A stretch of 64,000 nucleotides of DNA from Tiliqua scincoides (Eukaryota; Chordata; Lepidosauria; Squamata; Scincidae). Made by a program: the position numbers and the translations under genes. The stretch is from NCBI RefSeq assembly GCF_035046505.1, contig NC_089822.1, forward strand, positions 267,851,024 to 267,915,023. The letters run 5' to 3'. Numbering within the stretch: position 1 is the stretch's first letter; each line of letters begins with the position of its first letter. Shown here in pieces: positions 22,340 through 36,480 of the stretch. The notes below the pieces were generated by a model. It saw only the letters and a program-made list of their open reading frames with translations. It was not told the origin of the DNA and made no database searches.

Positions 22340-22624
22340 TCCCCAGATTTCAATTTTTCCACACTCCCAGCATTTATGTGGTTTCCCCCTATGTGGGTTT
22401 GAATTCACACTGAAGTCATTTCCACACTAAACAAGCTTATATGCTTTCTCCCCTTGGCAGCCGGTCTCCCTTTTGGGTCTTCTTTGATGCACAGTCAGGT
22501 GTGAACTGCAACCAAACATCATTCCACACTCCAAGCATTTCTATAGTTTCTCCCCTGCATGGGTTCTTTGATGCTGAGTCAGGTTTGAGCTCTGACTGAA
22601 GCTCTTTCCACAGTCCATGCATTT
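22340..22624 (-). pseudogene. Zinc-finger remnants downstream of unit B stop
   Basis: After the TAG that ends unit B, the minus strand goes on with two or three finger-like units ([21 protein letters not shown]) that carry further breaks. The ancestral array was longer, and the stop fell in a TGEKP linker. Confidence 0.75.
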
Positions 22625-25227
22625 CTATGGTTTCTCCCCGGTGTGGGTTCTTTGATGCACAGTCAGGTAAGAGCAGGAACTGAAACTCTTTCTACACTCC
22701 AAGCATTTATAAGGTTTCTCCCCTGTGTGGGTTCTTTGGTGAGTCTTCAGTGATGAACTCTGACTGAAGCTCTTTCCACACTCCAAGCATTTATATGGTT
22801 TCTCCCCTGTGTGGGTTCTTTGATGCACAGTCAGGTAAGAGCAGAAACTGAAACTCTTTCTACACTCCAAGCATTTATAAGGTTTCTCCCCTGTGTGGGT
22901 TCTTAGATGTGAAGTCAGGCTTGAGCTCACACTGAATCTCTTTCCACACTCCACACATTTATAGGGTTTCTCCCCTGTATGGGTTCTTCGATGAACAATC
23001 AGATGTTTGCTGTCACAGAAGTCCTTTCCACACTCCAAACAATTATATGGTTTCTCCCCTGTGTGGGTTCTTCGATGCACAGTCAGGTGTGAGCTCACAA
23101 TGAAGCTCTTTCCACACTCCAAGCATTTATATGGTTTCTCCCCTGTGTGGGTTCTTTGGTGAGTCTTCAGTGAAGAACTCTGACTGAAACTCTTTCCACA
23201 CTCCAAGCATTTATATGGTTTCTCCCCTGTGTGGGTTCTTTGATGCACAGTCAGGTAAGAGCAGGAACTGAAACTCTTTCTACACTCCAAGCATTTATAA
23301 GGTTTCTCCCCTGTGTGGGTTCTTAGATGTGAAGTCAGTCTTGAGCTCACATTGAATCTCTTTCCACACTCCATACATTTATAGGGTTTCTCCCCTGTAT
23401 GGGTTCTTCGATGAACAATCAGATGTTTGCTGTCACAGAAGTCCTTTCCACACTCCAAGCAATTATATGGCTTCTCCCCTGTGTGGGTTCTTCGATGCAC
23501 AGTCAGGTGTGAGCTCACAATGAAGCTCTTTCCACACTCCAAGCATTTATATGGTTTCTCCCCTGTGTGGGTTCTTTTATGCACAGTCAGGATTGAACTC
23601 GCACTGAAGCTCTTTCCACACTCCAAGCATTTATATGGTTTCTCCCCTGTGTGGGTCCTTTGATGCAAAGAGAGAATTGAACTCTGACTGAAGCTCTTTC
23701 CACATTCCAAACATTTATATGGTTTCTCCCCTGTGTGAATTCTTTGATGCACAATCAGTATACTGTTCTCATTGAAGCTCTTTCTACACTCTGAACATTT
23801 ATATGGCTTCTCCCTTGTGTGGGTTCTCTGATGCACAGTCAGGTCAGAGCTTGAACTGAAACTCTTCCCACACTCCAAGCATTTATATGGTCTCTCCCCT
23901 GTGTGGGTTTTTCGATGCATGGTCAGGCGTGACATGCAACGGAAGCTCTTCCCACACTCCAAGCATTTGTACGGTTTCTCCCCTGTGTGGGTTCTTCGAT
24001 GCACAGTCAAGTGCGAGATGCAACTGAATCTTTTGCCATACTTCAAACATTTGTATGGTTTCTCCCCTGTATGGATTCTTTGATGCAAAGTCAGGGTTGA
24101 GCTCACACTGCAGCTCTTTCCACACTCTAAGCACTTATGTGGTTTCTCTCCAGTGTGAGTTCTTTGATGTACTGTAAGGTGTGATTTCCTTTTGAAGGTC
24201 TTTCCACACTGAGAGCAATTTTCCTTCTTCTTTCCGGCTTCTTTTTCTCGATCTACTCGGATGACACTGAAATCCTCACCCTGATGAGCATCAGATTTAT
24301 TCCTCCATTTTGCTGCCTGGTTTCCCTCCTGTTTCTCTGATCTCTCTTGATGTGACTCTTTCTCCAGTGTGTGGATCTTGTTATGGGATATTCGATGTGC
24401 ACTTGAACAGAAGCTCTTTCTCCTCTCAGGACACTGAAATGATTTCTCTCCTGGGTGGGTTTCAGTGTGTTTGCTAATGTTGGATTTACAACTGGTTCCT
24501 TCCTCATGCAAAGGATACACACCACTTCTCCTTACTTTGGAATATTCTCCTTCCATTGGAATTCTATGGAGACAAACAACGAGTTTTCTCCTCCAGGAAG
24601 ATGCTGGGCTTCCCTCCAGCCTCCCAGATCTTTCTTGGCCTCTTAGAATCATTTCCTCCACATCAAGTGCAGTTGTTTCTGGGGAAACTCCACACGGCTC
24701 CCTCTGATCTTCACTGTCTTCTCTGTTTCCCTTTCCAGTTCCTTTTCTGGGATTAACTGGGATGAAATTCCCACCCTGACCAGCATCAGATTTCTTTTTC
24801 CATTTCTCAGCCTGGTTTCCCTCCTGCTTCTTTGATCTCTCTTGATGTGAATCTTTCTCCTGAGTATGGATCTTCTTATGGGAAGCAAGATGTGTGCCTG
24901 AACTGAAGCTCTTTCTCCTCTCAGGACACTGTAATGATTTCTCTCCTGGGTGGGATTTGCTGTGTTTATTAATGCTGGATTTACAACTGGTTGTTTCCTC
25001 AGGCAAAGGATACACCCCACTTCTCCTTACTTTGGAATGTTCCTCTTCAGGTGGAATTCTATGGAGACAAACAACGAGTTTTCTCCTCCAGGGAGGTGCT
25101 GGGCTTGCCTCCGGCCTCCCTGATCCTTCTTGGTTTCTAAAAGGCGCTTTCTCTGCCTCAAGCGTGGTCCCTGCGGGTGACGCCCCACACGGCTGCCTCT
25201 GATCCTCACTGTCTTGTCCGCTGCTTC
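22625..25227 (-). CDS. SCAN-KRAB-ZNF unit B, last exon: two linker modules plus 19 fingers
   Basis: The acceptor CTCTGTTCCAG precedes 25227. Entry is in phase 1 ([15 protein letters not shown]) and the frame is open to TAG at 22625-22627. About 330 residues come before the fingers, holding two tandem copies of the ~165-residue module; each includes a degenerate finger CPERRKSF where Cys 2 is Arg. Nineteen C2H2 fingers follow. Finger 2 has CGKSC, and finger 3 has CLKYGKRF with a lost Cys. Fingers 9-13 and 14-18 are a duplicated block of five ([18 protein letters not shown] and so on, 420 bp). The end is TGEKP followed by stop, unlike the TGENQ of A and C. Inferred role: sequence-specific DNA binding with KRAB repression, perhaps against a mobile element. 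No target can be named. Confidence 0.87.
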
Positions 25228-25420
25228 CTGGAACAGAGAGAATCAGCACAGTTCAGAAATGGAACCACCACTCCCAGGAATGTTTACTCAGATGGATAGC
25301 GCAATGGATTCAGTGACATAGACCCGCAAAGCAGTGTCAAGGCTGCAGGATGCCGCGGCCAGTGATGCAGCAGCCCTGAACCTGCACACTGGCCTAGGAC
25401 AGGTTTAGGTCATTAACTTA

Positions 25421-25621
25421 GGGTGTAATCCTAACCCCTTATGTCAGCGCTTTCCAGCACTGACATAAGGGCAATGCAGCTCTGAGGGAAGGGAACAAAC
25501 ATTCCGTTACTTTGAGGAGGCCTTCGTGAGTGACACCCAACTGCAGGATGCAGTACACATCCCATTGGCACCACTATGCCAGTGCTGGAAAGCACTGTCA
25601 TAAAGGGTTAGGATTGCGCCC
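25421..25621. mobile_element. Harbinger-like MITE, unit B (best copy)
   Basis: GGGTGTAATCCTAACCCC at the left and GGGTTAGGATTGCGCCC at the right form inverted ends of about 44 bp. TTA flanks both sides (25418-25420 and 25622-25624). Orthologous to 5465-5640. Confidence 0.8.
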
Positions 25622-25996
25622 TTAGTATAGTACAGCTGTATGACTGGTTGGTTGGAACTTCATGTGGTGCATTTGTAATTATGGTTTTCCTTTCGTGCTG
25701 TGAGACACCTTGAGACCCCCTCTGGGAGAGATAGGCAGGATGAACATTCCCAGATTAAACACAAACACACACACACACACACAAGTCTCTGACAGGTGAC
25801 CATTGAACAGAAACTCCTGCATGGCTCAGGAATCCTTCGGTTGGCTCTTGTGAGTGGAGGGAAACTGTGAGCAGAACTTGGACTGAAATGCCAGTTTGGC
25901 GCTTCACATCAACCCCTAGGGAAGTGTCGCAGTGATCATCATGAACAGCGATTACTTTGTTCTAGCATCTAGGAAGAAAAGAGGCTCAAGGAATCC

Positions 25997-26641
<645 letters not shown>

Positions 26642-26839
26642 TCATCCCCACTCCACACACATTTCAAATCAAACACTGGAAAGAGGACTTAAGGTGTGTG
26701 TGTGTGTGGGGGGGTATTTTCCTGCAGACTCAACACTTTGTGGAATTTGGCATTTCCAGAGTTTAAAAATGAGGTCAAATGGGCAGTCATCTGAAGGCTG
26801 TCACCTTTGTTCTGTTGGCAAATATGCCAGCATCAGAAG

Positions 26840-27570
26840 CAGAACCCATTAGCCTATATGTGTTGATTTTTTGCCCCAATGTGCATGACTTTACACTAAC
26901 TTACATTGAAACGCATTTGCCATTTTGTTGCCCATTCTGCCAGTTTGGAGAGATCCTTCTGGAGCTCCTCACAATCACTTCTGGTCTTCACCACTCAGAA
27001 AAGTTTGGTGTCATCTGCAACTTTGCCACCTCACTGCTCACTCCTGTCTCCAGGTCATTTATGAAGAGGTTGAAGAGCACCGGTCCCAGGACAGATCCTT
27101 GGGGCACACCGCTTTTCACCTCTCTCCATTGTGAAAATTGCCCATTGACACCCACTCTCTGCTTCCTGGCCTCCAACCAGTTCTCAATCCACGAGAGGAC
27201 CTGTCCTCTAATTCCCTGACTGTGGAGTTTTTTCAGTAGCCTTTGGTGAGCGACGGTATCAAACGCCTTCTGAAAGTCCAGATATATAATGTCTACGGGT
27301 TCTCCCGCATCCACATGCCTGTTGACCTTTTCAAAGAATTCTATAAGGTTCGTGAGGCAAGACTTACCCTTACAGAAGCCATGCTGACTCTCCCTCAGCA
27401 AGGCCTGTTCGTCTGTGTTTTGAGATTCTATCTTTGATGCGGCATTCCACCATCTTACCCAGTATAGATGTTAGGCTGACCAGCCTATAGTTACCTGGGT
27501 CCCCCCTCTTTAGCTTTTTAAAGATTGGCGTGACATTTGCTATCCTCCAATCTTCTGACACCATGGCTAT
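26840..27570 (-). mobile_element. CR1 LINE, reverse-transcriptase region
   Basis: The minus strand encodes RT motifs: [60 protein letters not shown]. The copy is broken. It belongs to the CR1 string filling the intron between KRAB and linker exon 3. Confidence 0.85.
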
Positions 27571-27621
27571 GTGACACCACTGATATGGTATTCTCCCTTA
27601 GACAACTGCAGGAGAAATGAA

Positions 27622-27745
27622 GCTTTCAAAGAATTCTGAAAGGTTCATGAGGTAAGACTGGCCCTTACAGAAGCCAGGCTGGTTCTCCCTCAGCAAGGCT
27701 TGTTCGTCTATGTCTGAGGTATTGGATCTGTGCGTCCCGTCTCCC
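27622..27745 (-). mobile_element. CR1 fragment
   Basis: A second short copy of the CR1 segment coding TSLAEGEPAWLL, minus orientation. Confidence 0.6.
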
Positions 27746-29082
27746 TAGTGAGGCATGGCTAGCCTCCAGGGGCGTCGCCAGGCATCTCCAGGGGAGAGGC
27801 TGGGCTGGGCTGCTCTGCTTCACGTGCTGCCTACTGACTTGCTGCTTTTCTGCAGCTGTGAAGGAGGTGGGTGGGGCAGCGTGAGGCTGGGAGAGAGTGT
27901 GAAACATGGTGGGGGAGGCGGGGGAGAAGGCTGGCTGGGCAGGCAGAGGTGGCGCATCTCATCATGGAGCTCTCTCCATGTGCAACCTCGCCCCAAGGAC
28001 TACATTTCCCAGTGTGCCCCTCGTCCTGGGCATCCTGGGATTGGTCAAGGCTGGAGGTGAGAAGAGTGTGGAGGTGCTGCATCTCATCAGCACAGTGCAC
28101 GCTCCTGGCAGTTTTCAAACTGGGAGGGAAGAGTAAGTACAGGCAGTGCAGCATTTTCCTCTGCTTGGGATGGAAGGAGCCAGCCTGCTCCTAGTGGGGG
28201 GTGTCCAAATGCCCCAGCCTGCATCCCTCTGTCTTGCCTGGGGGGAAGAGGGGTGGCATCTGCATGCTGGGTGTATGTGTGTGAGCAGCCCCCATCTACT
28301 TTGGGGTGAGTTGTAATCTTGCTGGGTGTGGCTGCAATCCTTTCCACACTTTCTTGGGAGTAAGCCCCATTGACTCAAATGGGCTTACTTCTGAGTAGAC
28401 CTACAAAGGCTTGGGGGTCTGTGTCAGCTTAACCAAGGATCCTCACCTTTCTCTTTTTCCTCCCCCTTCAAAAAAGAAAAAAAGCCCCTCTTGATGCTTT
28501 GTCTCCAAAAATTGATTAAAAATTAAAATCCCCATTCCTTTTTAGCCATTCCCCTTTTTCCTCCTGCTTCGAGGGGGGGGGGGGTACTCTGTTGGCTGCT
28601 AATGTAAGACAGAAGGCACGATCCTAGCTAGGTCTACTCAGAAGTAAGTCCTAATGTGTTCAATGGGACTTACTCCCAGGAAAGTGGGGTAGGATTCCAG
28701 CCAAACAGTCTCTAGGCCTCAGTTTGCATCAGTTTGCAATTAGCAGATACACACAAAACAAAGTCTTCCCCTCCCCCAGCAAATTCATCACTTCCCCCTC
28801 CCTTTCCAAAACCCTCCAGGTGTGCTGCTAACAAAGTCAGGGCACAATCCTAACCAGGCCTACTCAGAAGTAAGTCCTATTTTGTTCAATGGGGCTTACT
28901 CTCAGGTAAGTGTGGTTATGATTGCAGCCTCAGAGTGCTGGCAGCCTTTTTTCTAGTGTATAATTATAACACCTTCATCCCCATTTTGGGGGTAACTGAG
29001 GTGAGGTGTTGTAATGGGGAGCCGTGGCCTATGGCTACAAGGATCAGGGGAGGCGCGAGCTGGAAAAGTTTGAGAACCGCTG
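27746..29082. repeat. Intron with three short palindromic repeats
   Basis: No coding region is supported. Three copies of a ~90-bp inverted repeat with a TTACTTCTGAGTAGAC / GGGGCTTACT core lie near 28338-28405, 28618-28705 and 28840-28932. The last is the best preserved and ends in CAATCCTAACC / GGTTATGATTGCAGCC, like the MITE at 48943. A hAT-type end, AAGTTTGAGAACCGCTG, lies near 29067. Confidence 0.55.
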
Positions 29083-29192
29083 GTCTATGTGTTTTGAGAT
29101 TCTATCTATGATGAGGCATCCCACCATCTTACCGCCTTGGGTCCCTTTGGGGAGAAGGGCGGGGTATAAATAAAGTTATTATTATTATTATT
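29083..29192 (-). mobile_element. CR1 fragment and SINE-like tail
   Basis: 29083-29137 matches the CR1 RT region; 29138-29192 is a GGGTCCCTTTGGGGAGAAGG-type tail running into (ATT)n. Confidence 0.5.
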
Positions 29193-29665
29193 GGTTGGCA
29201 TCCTTCAGTCTCGGAAGACTATGGTGTCACGCTCTGAATGGTGGTTCTGGAACAGAGTGTCCTCTCCAGTGCGTGAAGCCTGGGTAAAGTAGGTATGGAG
29301 GATAGGCTGTTACCCATGCAGCAAATCCCCCCTCTCCACGTCACTGAAATGGTCCAATGGAAAGGCAGAGGCCAATACGGTTGGTTCCAGCACCGTCGCA
29401 GGAGTTGCCAGAACGTGATTGTGTTCAGCCATGAACTGCCTCAGGGACTCCGGCTCCTGATTTTGCCTCGAGGTTGACTCCTGAAGCCTTTTCCATAACT
29501 GGATGTAGCCACAAGGCAGTGGAGGTTTGGGATCAGAGTTTTCCTTCTCTCAGATGAGCTGCCTTCCCAGGCTGACGAGTCCCATCTACCCGGTGGCTGT
29601 TTAGTCGCCTCTTACGACAAGTACAGCCAAACTGAGGGCCTATTCTAATCCCCAGCCCCCAGGGG

Positions 29666-29667
<2 letters not shown>
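29193..29667 (-). mobile_element. Retroelement related to LINE family 2, inside (ATT)n
   Basis: Its 3' end (left side) matches the LINE family 2 tail, GGTTGGCATCCTTCAGTCTC. Its 5' side contains GTCGTAAGAGGCGACTAAA on the minus strand. The interior differs from the coding copies. ATT repeats lie on both sides, so it seems to have entered a microsatellite. Confidence 0.5.
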
Positions 29668-29718
<51 letters not shown>

Positions 29719-29719
29719 C
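29668..29719. repeat. (ATT)n microsatellite
   Basis: About 17 uninterrupted ATT units. Further AAT/GTT runs lie at 30277-30325 and 30472-30520. Confidence 0.95.
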
Positions 29720-30275
29720 TTACCTGGCATAGATGTTAGGCTGACCGGTCTACAGTTTCCCGGGTCCCCCCACCTTCCTTTTTTAAAGATCAGTGTGACA
29801 TTTGCTGTCCTCCAATCCTCTGGCACCGCGGCCATTTTAAGGGACAAGTTGCCTAGTTTAGTCAATGAATCAGCAACTTCATTCTTCAACTTCTTTATAA
29901 CTCTTGGGTGGACGACATCAGGGCCCGGTGACTTATGGATCTTTAATTTATCAGTGAGGTCTGAAACATCATCTCTTTTAACCTCTATCCAACTTAATTT
30001 CTTGGTCAGGAGGGGCTGTTCGGGCAGCGGAATCTGCCCGAGGTCTTCTGCCATGAAGACAGATGCAAAGAACTCATTTAATTTCTCTGCCATCTCTAAG
30101 TCTCCTTTTATCTCCCCTTTCCCTCCCTCACCATCCAGAGGGCCAACCGCTTCTCTGGTGGGTGTCCTGCTTCTAACGTATTTGAAGAAGCTTTTATTAT
30201 TCCCCTTAATGTTTCTGGCCGTGTGTTCCTCATAGTCTCTCTTGGCCACCAGTATCACCTTCGTGCATTTTGTCA
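29720..30275 (-). mobile_element. CR1 LINE, region before the RT core
   Basis: The minus strand is open across KVILVAKRDYEEHTA, NKSFFKYVRSRTP, MAEKLNEFFASVF, IHKSPGPDVVHPRVIKKL and TKLGNLSLKMAAVPEDW, the segment leading into RT. The equivalent in unit C is 52870-53440. Confidence 0.85.
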
Positions 30276-30327
30276 CAGTTGTTGTTGTTGTTGTTGTTGT
30301 TGTTGTTAATAATAATAATACGTATAC

Positions 30328-30470
30328 GTATTGGCAACCCTCAGTCTCGAAAGACTGTGGCTTTCTCGAAAGACTGTGGCAGTCTCGAAAGAGTGTGGCT
30401 GAGTGTGGCTGAAAAGGCCAATCCGGGAGTGACAATCCCTTCCACACCGGGAGCAAGTGCAGTCTGTCCC

Positions 30471-30471
<1 letters not shown>
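30328..30471 (-). mobile_element. LINE family 2, 3' end fragment
   Basis: TTGGCAACCCTCAGTCTCG then GGCCAATCCGGGAGTGACAA, as in the copies at 41113 and 53494. The segment TCTCGAAAGACTGTGGC is locally repeated. AAT repeats on both sides. Confidence 0.7.
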
Positions 30472-30516
<45 letters not shown>

Positions 30517-30625
30517 TTAACAGCATTTATATACCGCTTTTCAACTAAAAGTTCACAAAGCGGTTTACAGAGAAAAATCAAATAACTAAATGGCTTTTAA
30601 ACTAAATGGCTTTTAAACTAATAAC
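30472..30625. repeat. (AAT)n and interspersed tail repeat
   Basis: About 15 AAT units followed by TTTATATACCGCTTTTCAAC and CACAAAGCGGTTTACAGAG, same family as 3218 and 13527. Confidence 0.65.
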
Positions 30626-30639
30626 TAAATGTTCCTTTT

Positions 30640-30965
30640 TATTCTCCTCATTCGGGCAGGACTTCCATTTACAGAAGGGCTTCCTTGCCCTTTACGACCT
30701 CTCTAACTTGGCTGGTTAGCCATGCAGGCACCTCCTGGACTTAGTGGAGCCCTTTTTCCTTTGCGGTATACACTTCCGCTGGGCCTCTATTAGTGTTGTT
30801 TTAAGCAACCTCCATGCACTCTGGAGAGATTGGACTCTTGTTACCTTCCTTTTCAACCTACTTCTAACCTGCCTCCTCATTTGAGGGAAGTCCACTTGTC
30901 GGAAGGCAAGGGTTTTTGTGAGAGATTTGCCTGGCATTCTTCCCCCGACTTGCATGTTGCAGCAT
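30640..30965 (-). mobile_element. CR1 endonuclease-RT linker
   Basis: The minus strand encodes GGRMPGKSLTKTLAFRQV, RRQVRSRLKRKVTRVQ and SAWRLLKTTLIEAQRKC, the CR1 segment between endonuclease and RT. In unit C it is 53877-54093. Confidence 0.75.
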
Positions 30966-32955
<1,990 letters not shown>

Positions 32956-34234
32956 CACATCTCCAATCAAACATGGAGAGGAGAACTGAAGTGGGGGGAA
33001 CCAGACACTTTCCTGCAGACTCAATGCTTCCTGTACACTTGGCATTTCCAGAGTTTAAAAATGCAGTCAAGCGACCAGCCGAGTATTTAAGTTTATAGTT
33101 AATCAGAATGATGACAATGAGCATCACACACAATGTCTCCTGCCAGAAGACCCCCTGTGCAGTCCCTCCCCATGTCACAGAGCCCCCTGCCAGATCTTGC
33201 GGAGACCCCTCCTGCACACAGCACAGGCAGCCAGCTCTCTGCAGCCTCAGTCCTTGTGTCCTGTGTAGCTTTCACAAAAACCTGGGTCTGGAGGGTTCAG
33301 ATGTGTTGTTCTGTTCAATCTCCTGCTCAGTGTAGGAATTCCACAGATACCCCTAGCAGGTGGCTGCCCAGAAGGCCACAGCAAGGAGAGCCCACCCACA
33401 CTGTTTAACTGAGTCTACTTAAGGATGTCGCCTTTTCCCACATGGAAACATTCCAGCACCTAGGGCTGTGTTTCTCTCAGCATGTGCAGGGTTCCCTCAG
33501 TAAGAGAGCTGAAAAGGATTTTCAAAAAATGACACAAAGACAAAGCACCCCTGGGCATGTACAGAGTGCCTTATTCTTGCAAAGGCAACACTTCCTCACT
33601 TGTCCTAAGACTTCCTAGAACCTGGAACTCAACCTCAGCTCACAGATAAGGTCCTGCCTGAGAGGTGGTCTAGGGCACGATGACAGGAAGGCTCTCAAAG
33701 GGGCAGGAGAAGCTCAGGCTTTGCTCTGAGCTGGAGGCACATGTGGGCAGCATCTAGGAGAACAGCACATGTGCATGGATAGCACCAAGTGTCTCCTGGT
33801 TCCTGTACTTGCAGCACAGCATTGTGTGGAAATAAGCCCTGTTTAAACTGTACAGGCCCAGAAGGCCTGCAGGGTATTCAGAGCAGCTTCTGAGACGTGC
33901 GCTATGTGCAGCCTTGATTCCTGCAGGCAGAGGAAGGACGGAGCCCTGCCACTCCTCACTCCTGCCAGACCCATCAGATGGTGCCTGTCAAAGGGTGGCT
34001 GCTGCTTCCACAGGGGGACATTCTCGACCCAGTCCCCCAAAAAGGCAACAGGGGACAGGAACTGACTGGATTCCCAACCCAGACGAGGAGATCCAAGGAG
34101 CTCAGGGTCTTCTGAGCGGGCACCCCTGACATCCTGCAGCCCCAGGAAAAGAAGAGGCGGCCTCCAACCCCAGAACAAAGAAGGCCTCTCACGTGGCTGC
34201 TCCCTGCAGGCTTCCCCGGTCAGCTGCCCCTTAC
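32956..34234. other. Unit B intron, shared with units A and C
   Basis: 32960-33070 repeats host intron sequence found near the KRAB exon at 26660-26775. 33070-33430 matches 56700-57060 of unit C almost exactly, and 33540-34230 matches unit A 6300-7000. No exon is recognised. Confidence 0.55.
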
Positions 34235-34317
34235 CTGAGCAGACTTTGCAGCAGCCCCTCCTTCTCCAGTCCACGGACGAGGAGACCCAGAACATGACAC
34301 TGAGGCCGCTTCACTGC
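34235..34317 (-). CDS. Linker exon 3 of unit B
   Basis: 83 bp, acceptor CTCCCCACAG and donor CTCAG|GTAAGG, phase 1 to 0. Encodes a Ser/Gly/Ala-rich linker (SEAASVSCSGSPRPW ...) joining linker exon 2 to the KRAB exon. Intact in length relative to unit A. Confidence 0.6.
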
Positions 34318-34995
34318 CTGTGGGGAGACAGAAGGGGAAGCAGTAGAGAGGTAGGTGGGGCATGGGGGGATGTCGGGAGGAGGCGTTCTGGGGAGGGGGG
34401 AGGCGGAGGGAGGGCGGGAAGGAGGCTTTCTGTGGGGGGGGAGCGGGAGGGGAGAGAGGCTCACCACCCGACACAGAGGCTCTTGATTCACTGCCGATCT
34501 TTTGCCATGCCATTGCGGGGCTACTCCCATTTTTGGCGCTGCCCCATGCCCTGGGCAGTTTAGGATTGGGCTGTTCCTGCCTTAGCGCCCGGCTTCTGCC
34601 CGATTATAGTGGGAACGAGACGCTGCCCTGGCCTGCTGCAGGAAGCAGGTGGGGGGGAGCAGGGAGGTGCGCTGGGCAGTTCTGCGCCAGGAGCTGGAGA
34701 CAGTCCCTGAAAGGCTCCTGCAGAAACGCGAAATAAGAGGACAAGGCCTGTTCCGGACTGGAAAGCGGTGAAGGAGCGGGCGGGAGAGAGAGGGAGAGAG
34801 TGGACACGTTTCTCATGGGAAGGGAGGTGAGTCAGAAAAGTCCTTCAGCTGCTTTAGCTCAGCACATACTGCGGGAGAAGCTGAAGGCAGGTGCCAACCC
34901 CCCCCCCAAGACTCAGGGGATTGAGAAAGCAGCCCCCACGCCTCAGGCCTGTCTGAGAAAGGGGCCCAGTTGAAACAGGTCCCATCAGTCCTTAC

Positions 34996-35110
34996 CCCAC
35001 AGCTCAGCACTCCTGGCAGCCTCGGGCTGGTGCCCCCCGAACTCCAGCCCCTGACTGGGGTCCAGCGAAGCCTCCTCTGGGGAGTCAGCCCCAGTTTCCA
35101 ACAGCGCCCC
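34996..35110 (-). CDS. Linker exon 2 of unit B
   Basis: 115 bp, acceptor TTTCTGTGCAG and donor GTGGG|GTAAGG, phase 0 to 1. Encodes GALLETGADSPEEASLDP and SQGLEFGGHQPEAARSAELW, an acidic linker between SCAN and KRAB. Length and frame are conserved with unit C. Confidence 0.7.
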
Positions 35111-35232
35111 CTGCACAGAAACAGGAGTCAGGATCTGGGCAGGGAAGGAGGCTGGCAAAGGGGCAAGTGGACAAGTCCCCACTCCGGGATGATTTCCCCA
35201 TGAAAGCTCTGCAGGCGCCCCACTCCTCCCAC

Positions 35233-35560
35233 CTTCTGCCAGGACCACCGCCTGGGCGCTGCTCTCCGGCCGCAGTCTCGCACCCAGCGCTCCACCTCTG
35301 GGGGCAGGAGGGTCAGGAGCCTCTCCAGGACCAGCAGGCTGAGGATCTGGGCCTTGGTGTGCTGCCCTGGCTGGAGCCACTGGCGGCAGAGCTTGTAGGA
35401 CCGGCTGCAGAGCCCGCAGGGCCCCTGGGAGTGGGCAGCATCGGGGCCCTGGATCCTCTGCACCAGCTTCTGCCAGAACTCCTTGTCCCTTTCGGCGTCT
35501 GCTTCCTCCCTCTGGGTTCCCTGCCCCAAGGCGCCTCCACAGCACTTCTCCAGATGCTGA
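35233..35560 (-). pseudogene. SCAN-domain exon of unit B
   Basis: One frame covers most of the domain: CQHLEKCCGGALGQG, REFW-like KEFWQKLVQRIQGPDAAH, CSRSYKLCRQWLQPGQHTK, AQILSLLVLERLLTLLPPEV, ERWVRDCG. The frame then slips, and the expected PESSAQAVVLAEG follows one frame away, as in unit A. Compared with A, about 45 bp are missing at the 3' side and the donor has changed. The N-terminal start is not visible. SCAN normally mediates dimers; here it is probably impaired. Confidence 0.8.
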
Positions 35561-36059
35561 CAGGCAGGACAGCTGAGCCTGGCGGGTCAAGACTTGGTCC
35601 GGAACAGACTCTGGAGGCCCCACAGGAGGGTCCCTGCCAAGCCCGCAGGAAGACCCGGAGGAGCTGGAGCCAGTAAGGCGGGGCAGGCGGGACAGATCAG
35701 GGGGCCTGGGGAGGCTCCTTCCTGGCAGCCCGAGGCGGGGGGGGGGTGAGCTCTCATCTGCCCCATCACAGGATGTGGGCTGTGCATGTTCACGCGGGGG
35801 TGGGGGGTGCGATGTGTGTGTTGCAAGTTGCAACAAAGAAGTAACTGACATGGGGGGGTCTTGGGGAAGGGACACTCCAGAGCCATGTTCCAGGTCTGGC
35901 TGTCCTGCTGAGTGAAGAGAGGCGGCTGGGAGATGGGGGGGTGGGGAGGCTCCTTCCTGGCAGCCCGAGGCGGGGGGAGGAATAGCTCTCATCTGCCCCA
36001 TCACAGGACGCGGCTGTGCATCTGGGGGGGGAAGTGAGTTGCAAGAAGGAAGCAGGCAG

Positions 36060-36480
36060 TGAGCAGTGCGGGGGTGTCTTGGGCGGGGGTCTGGCCGGGC
36101 TACGGAGGGGGCGGGGGTGCAGGAGCCCCGCCGGACTGGTCCTTCCCGGGGGGCTTTGGGGGCCCGGTCCCCCTTACCTGCAGCCCGCCGTCCTCCGCCC
36201 GCCTCGTCCTCCTCTTCCGCAGCGCTCCCGCCGCCTGCTCTGCTGCCGCCCACTGGTGCAGGCGGAGCGGGAGGACCGGCTCCTGCGGGCGATGAGCCGC
36301 GCCTGCCCGCCCGGCCCGGGGGCCTCCTGGGCAGAGCCGGGGCGGACTGGAGGCTCCTCGCGGCAGGGACTGGAGCTGCCCTCGCGCTCCTGAACCCGGT
36401 GCTGGGAACGGGCAGGGGAAGGGCCTGAGCACCGCTCTCGGGAGTCACGCGCCCAGCCTGCACGTGTGAAGCAGCCCCAG
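36060..36480 (-). promoter_or_regulatory. CpG-rich promoter and first exon, unit B
   Basis: Many CpGs and GC boxes; donor CTGCAG|GTAAGG with the exon ending at 36178 on the minus strand. Counterparts are at 8941 and 58051. Retained CpG density suggests it is or recently was an unmethylated promoter. Confidence 0.6.

Noticed and set aside
29533-30456. Long minus-strand frame with poly-Thr and poly-Ile runs
   Set aside because: It is CR1 coding sequence fused by chance to ATT and GTT microsatellites and another LINE tail; not one gene.
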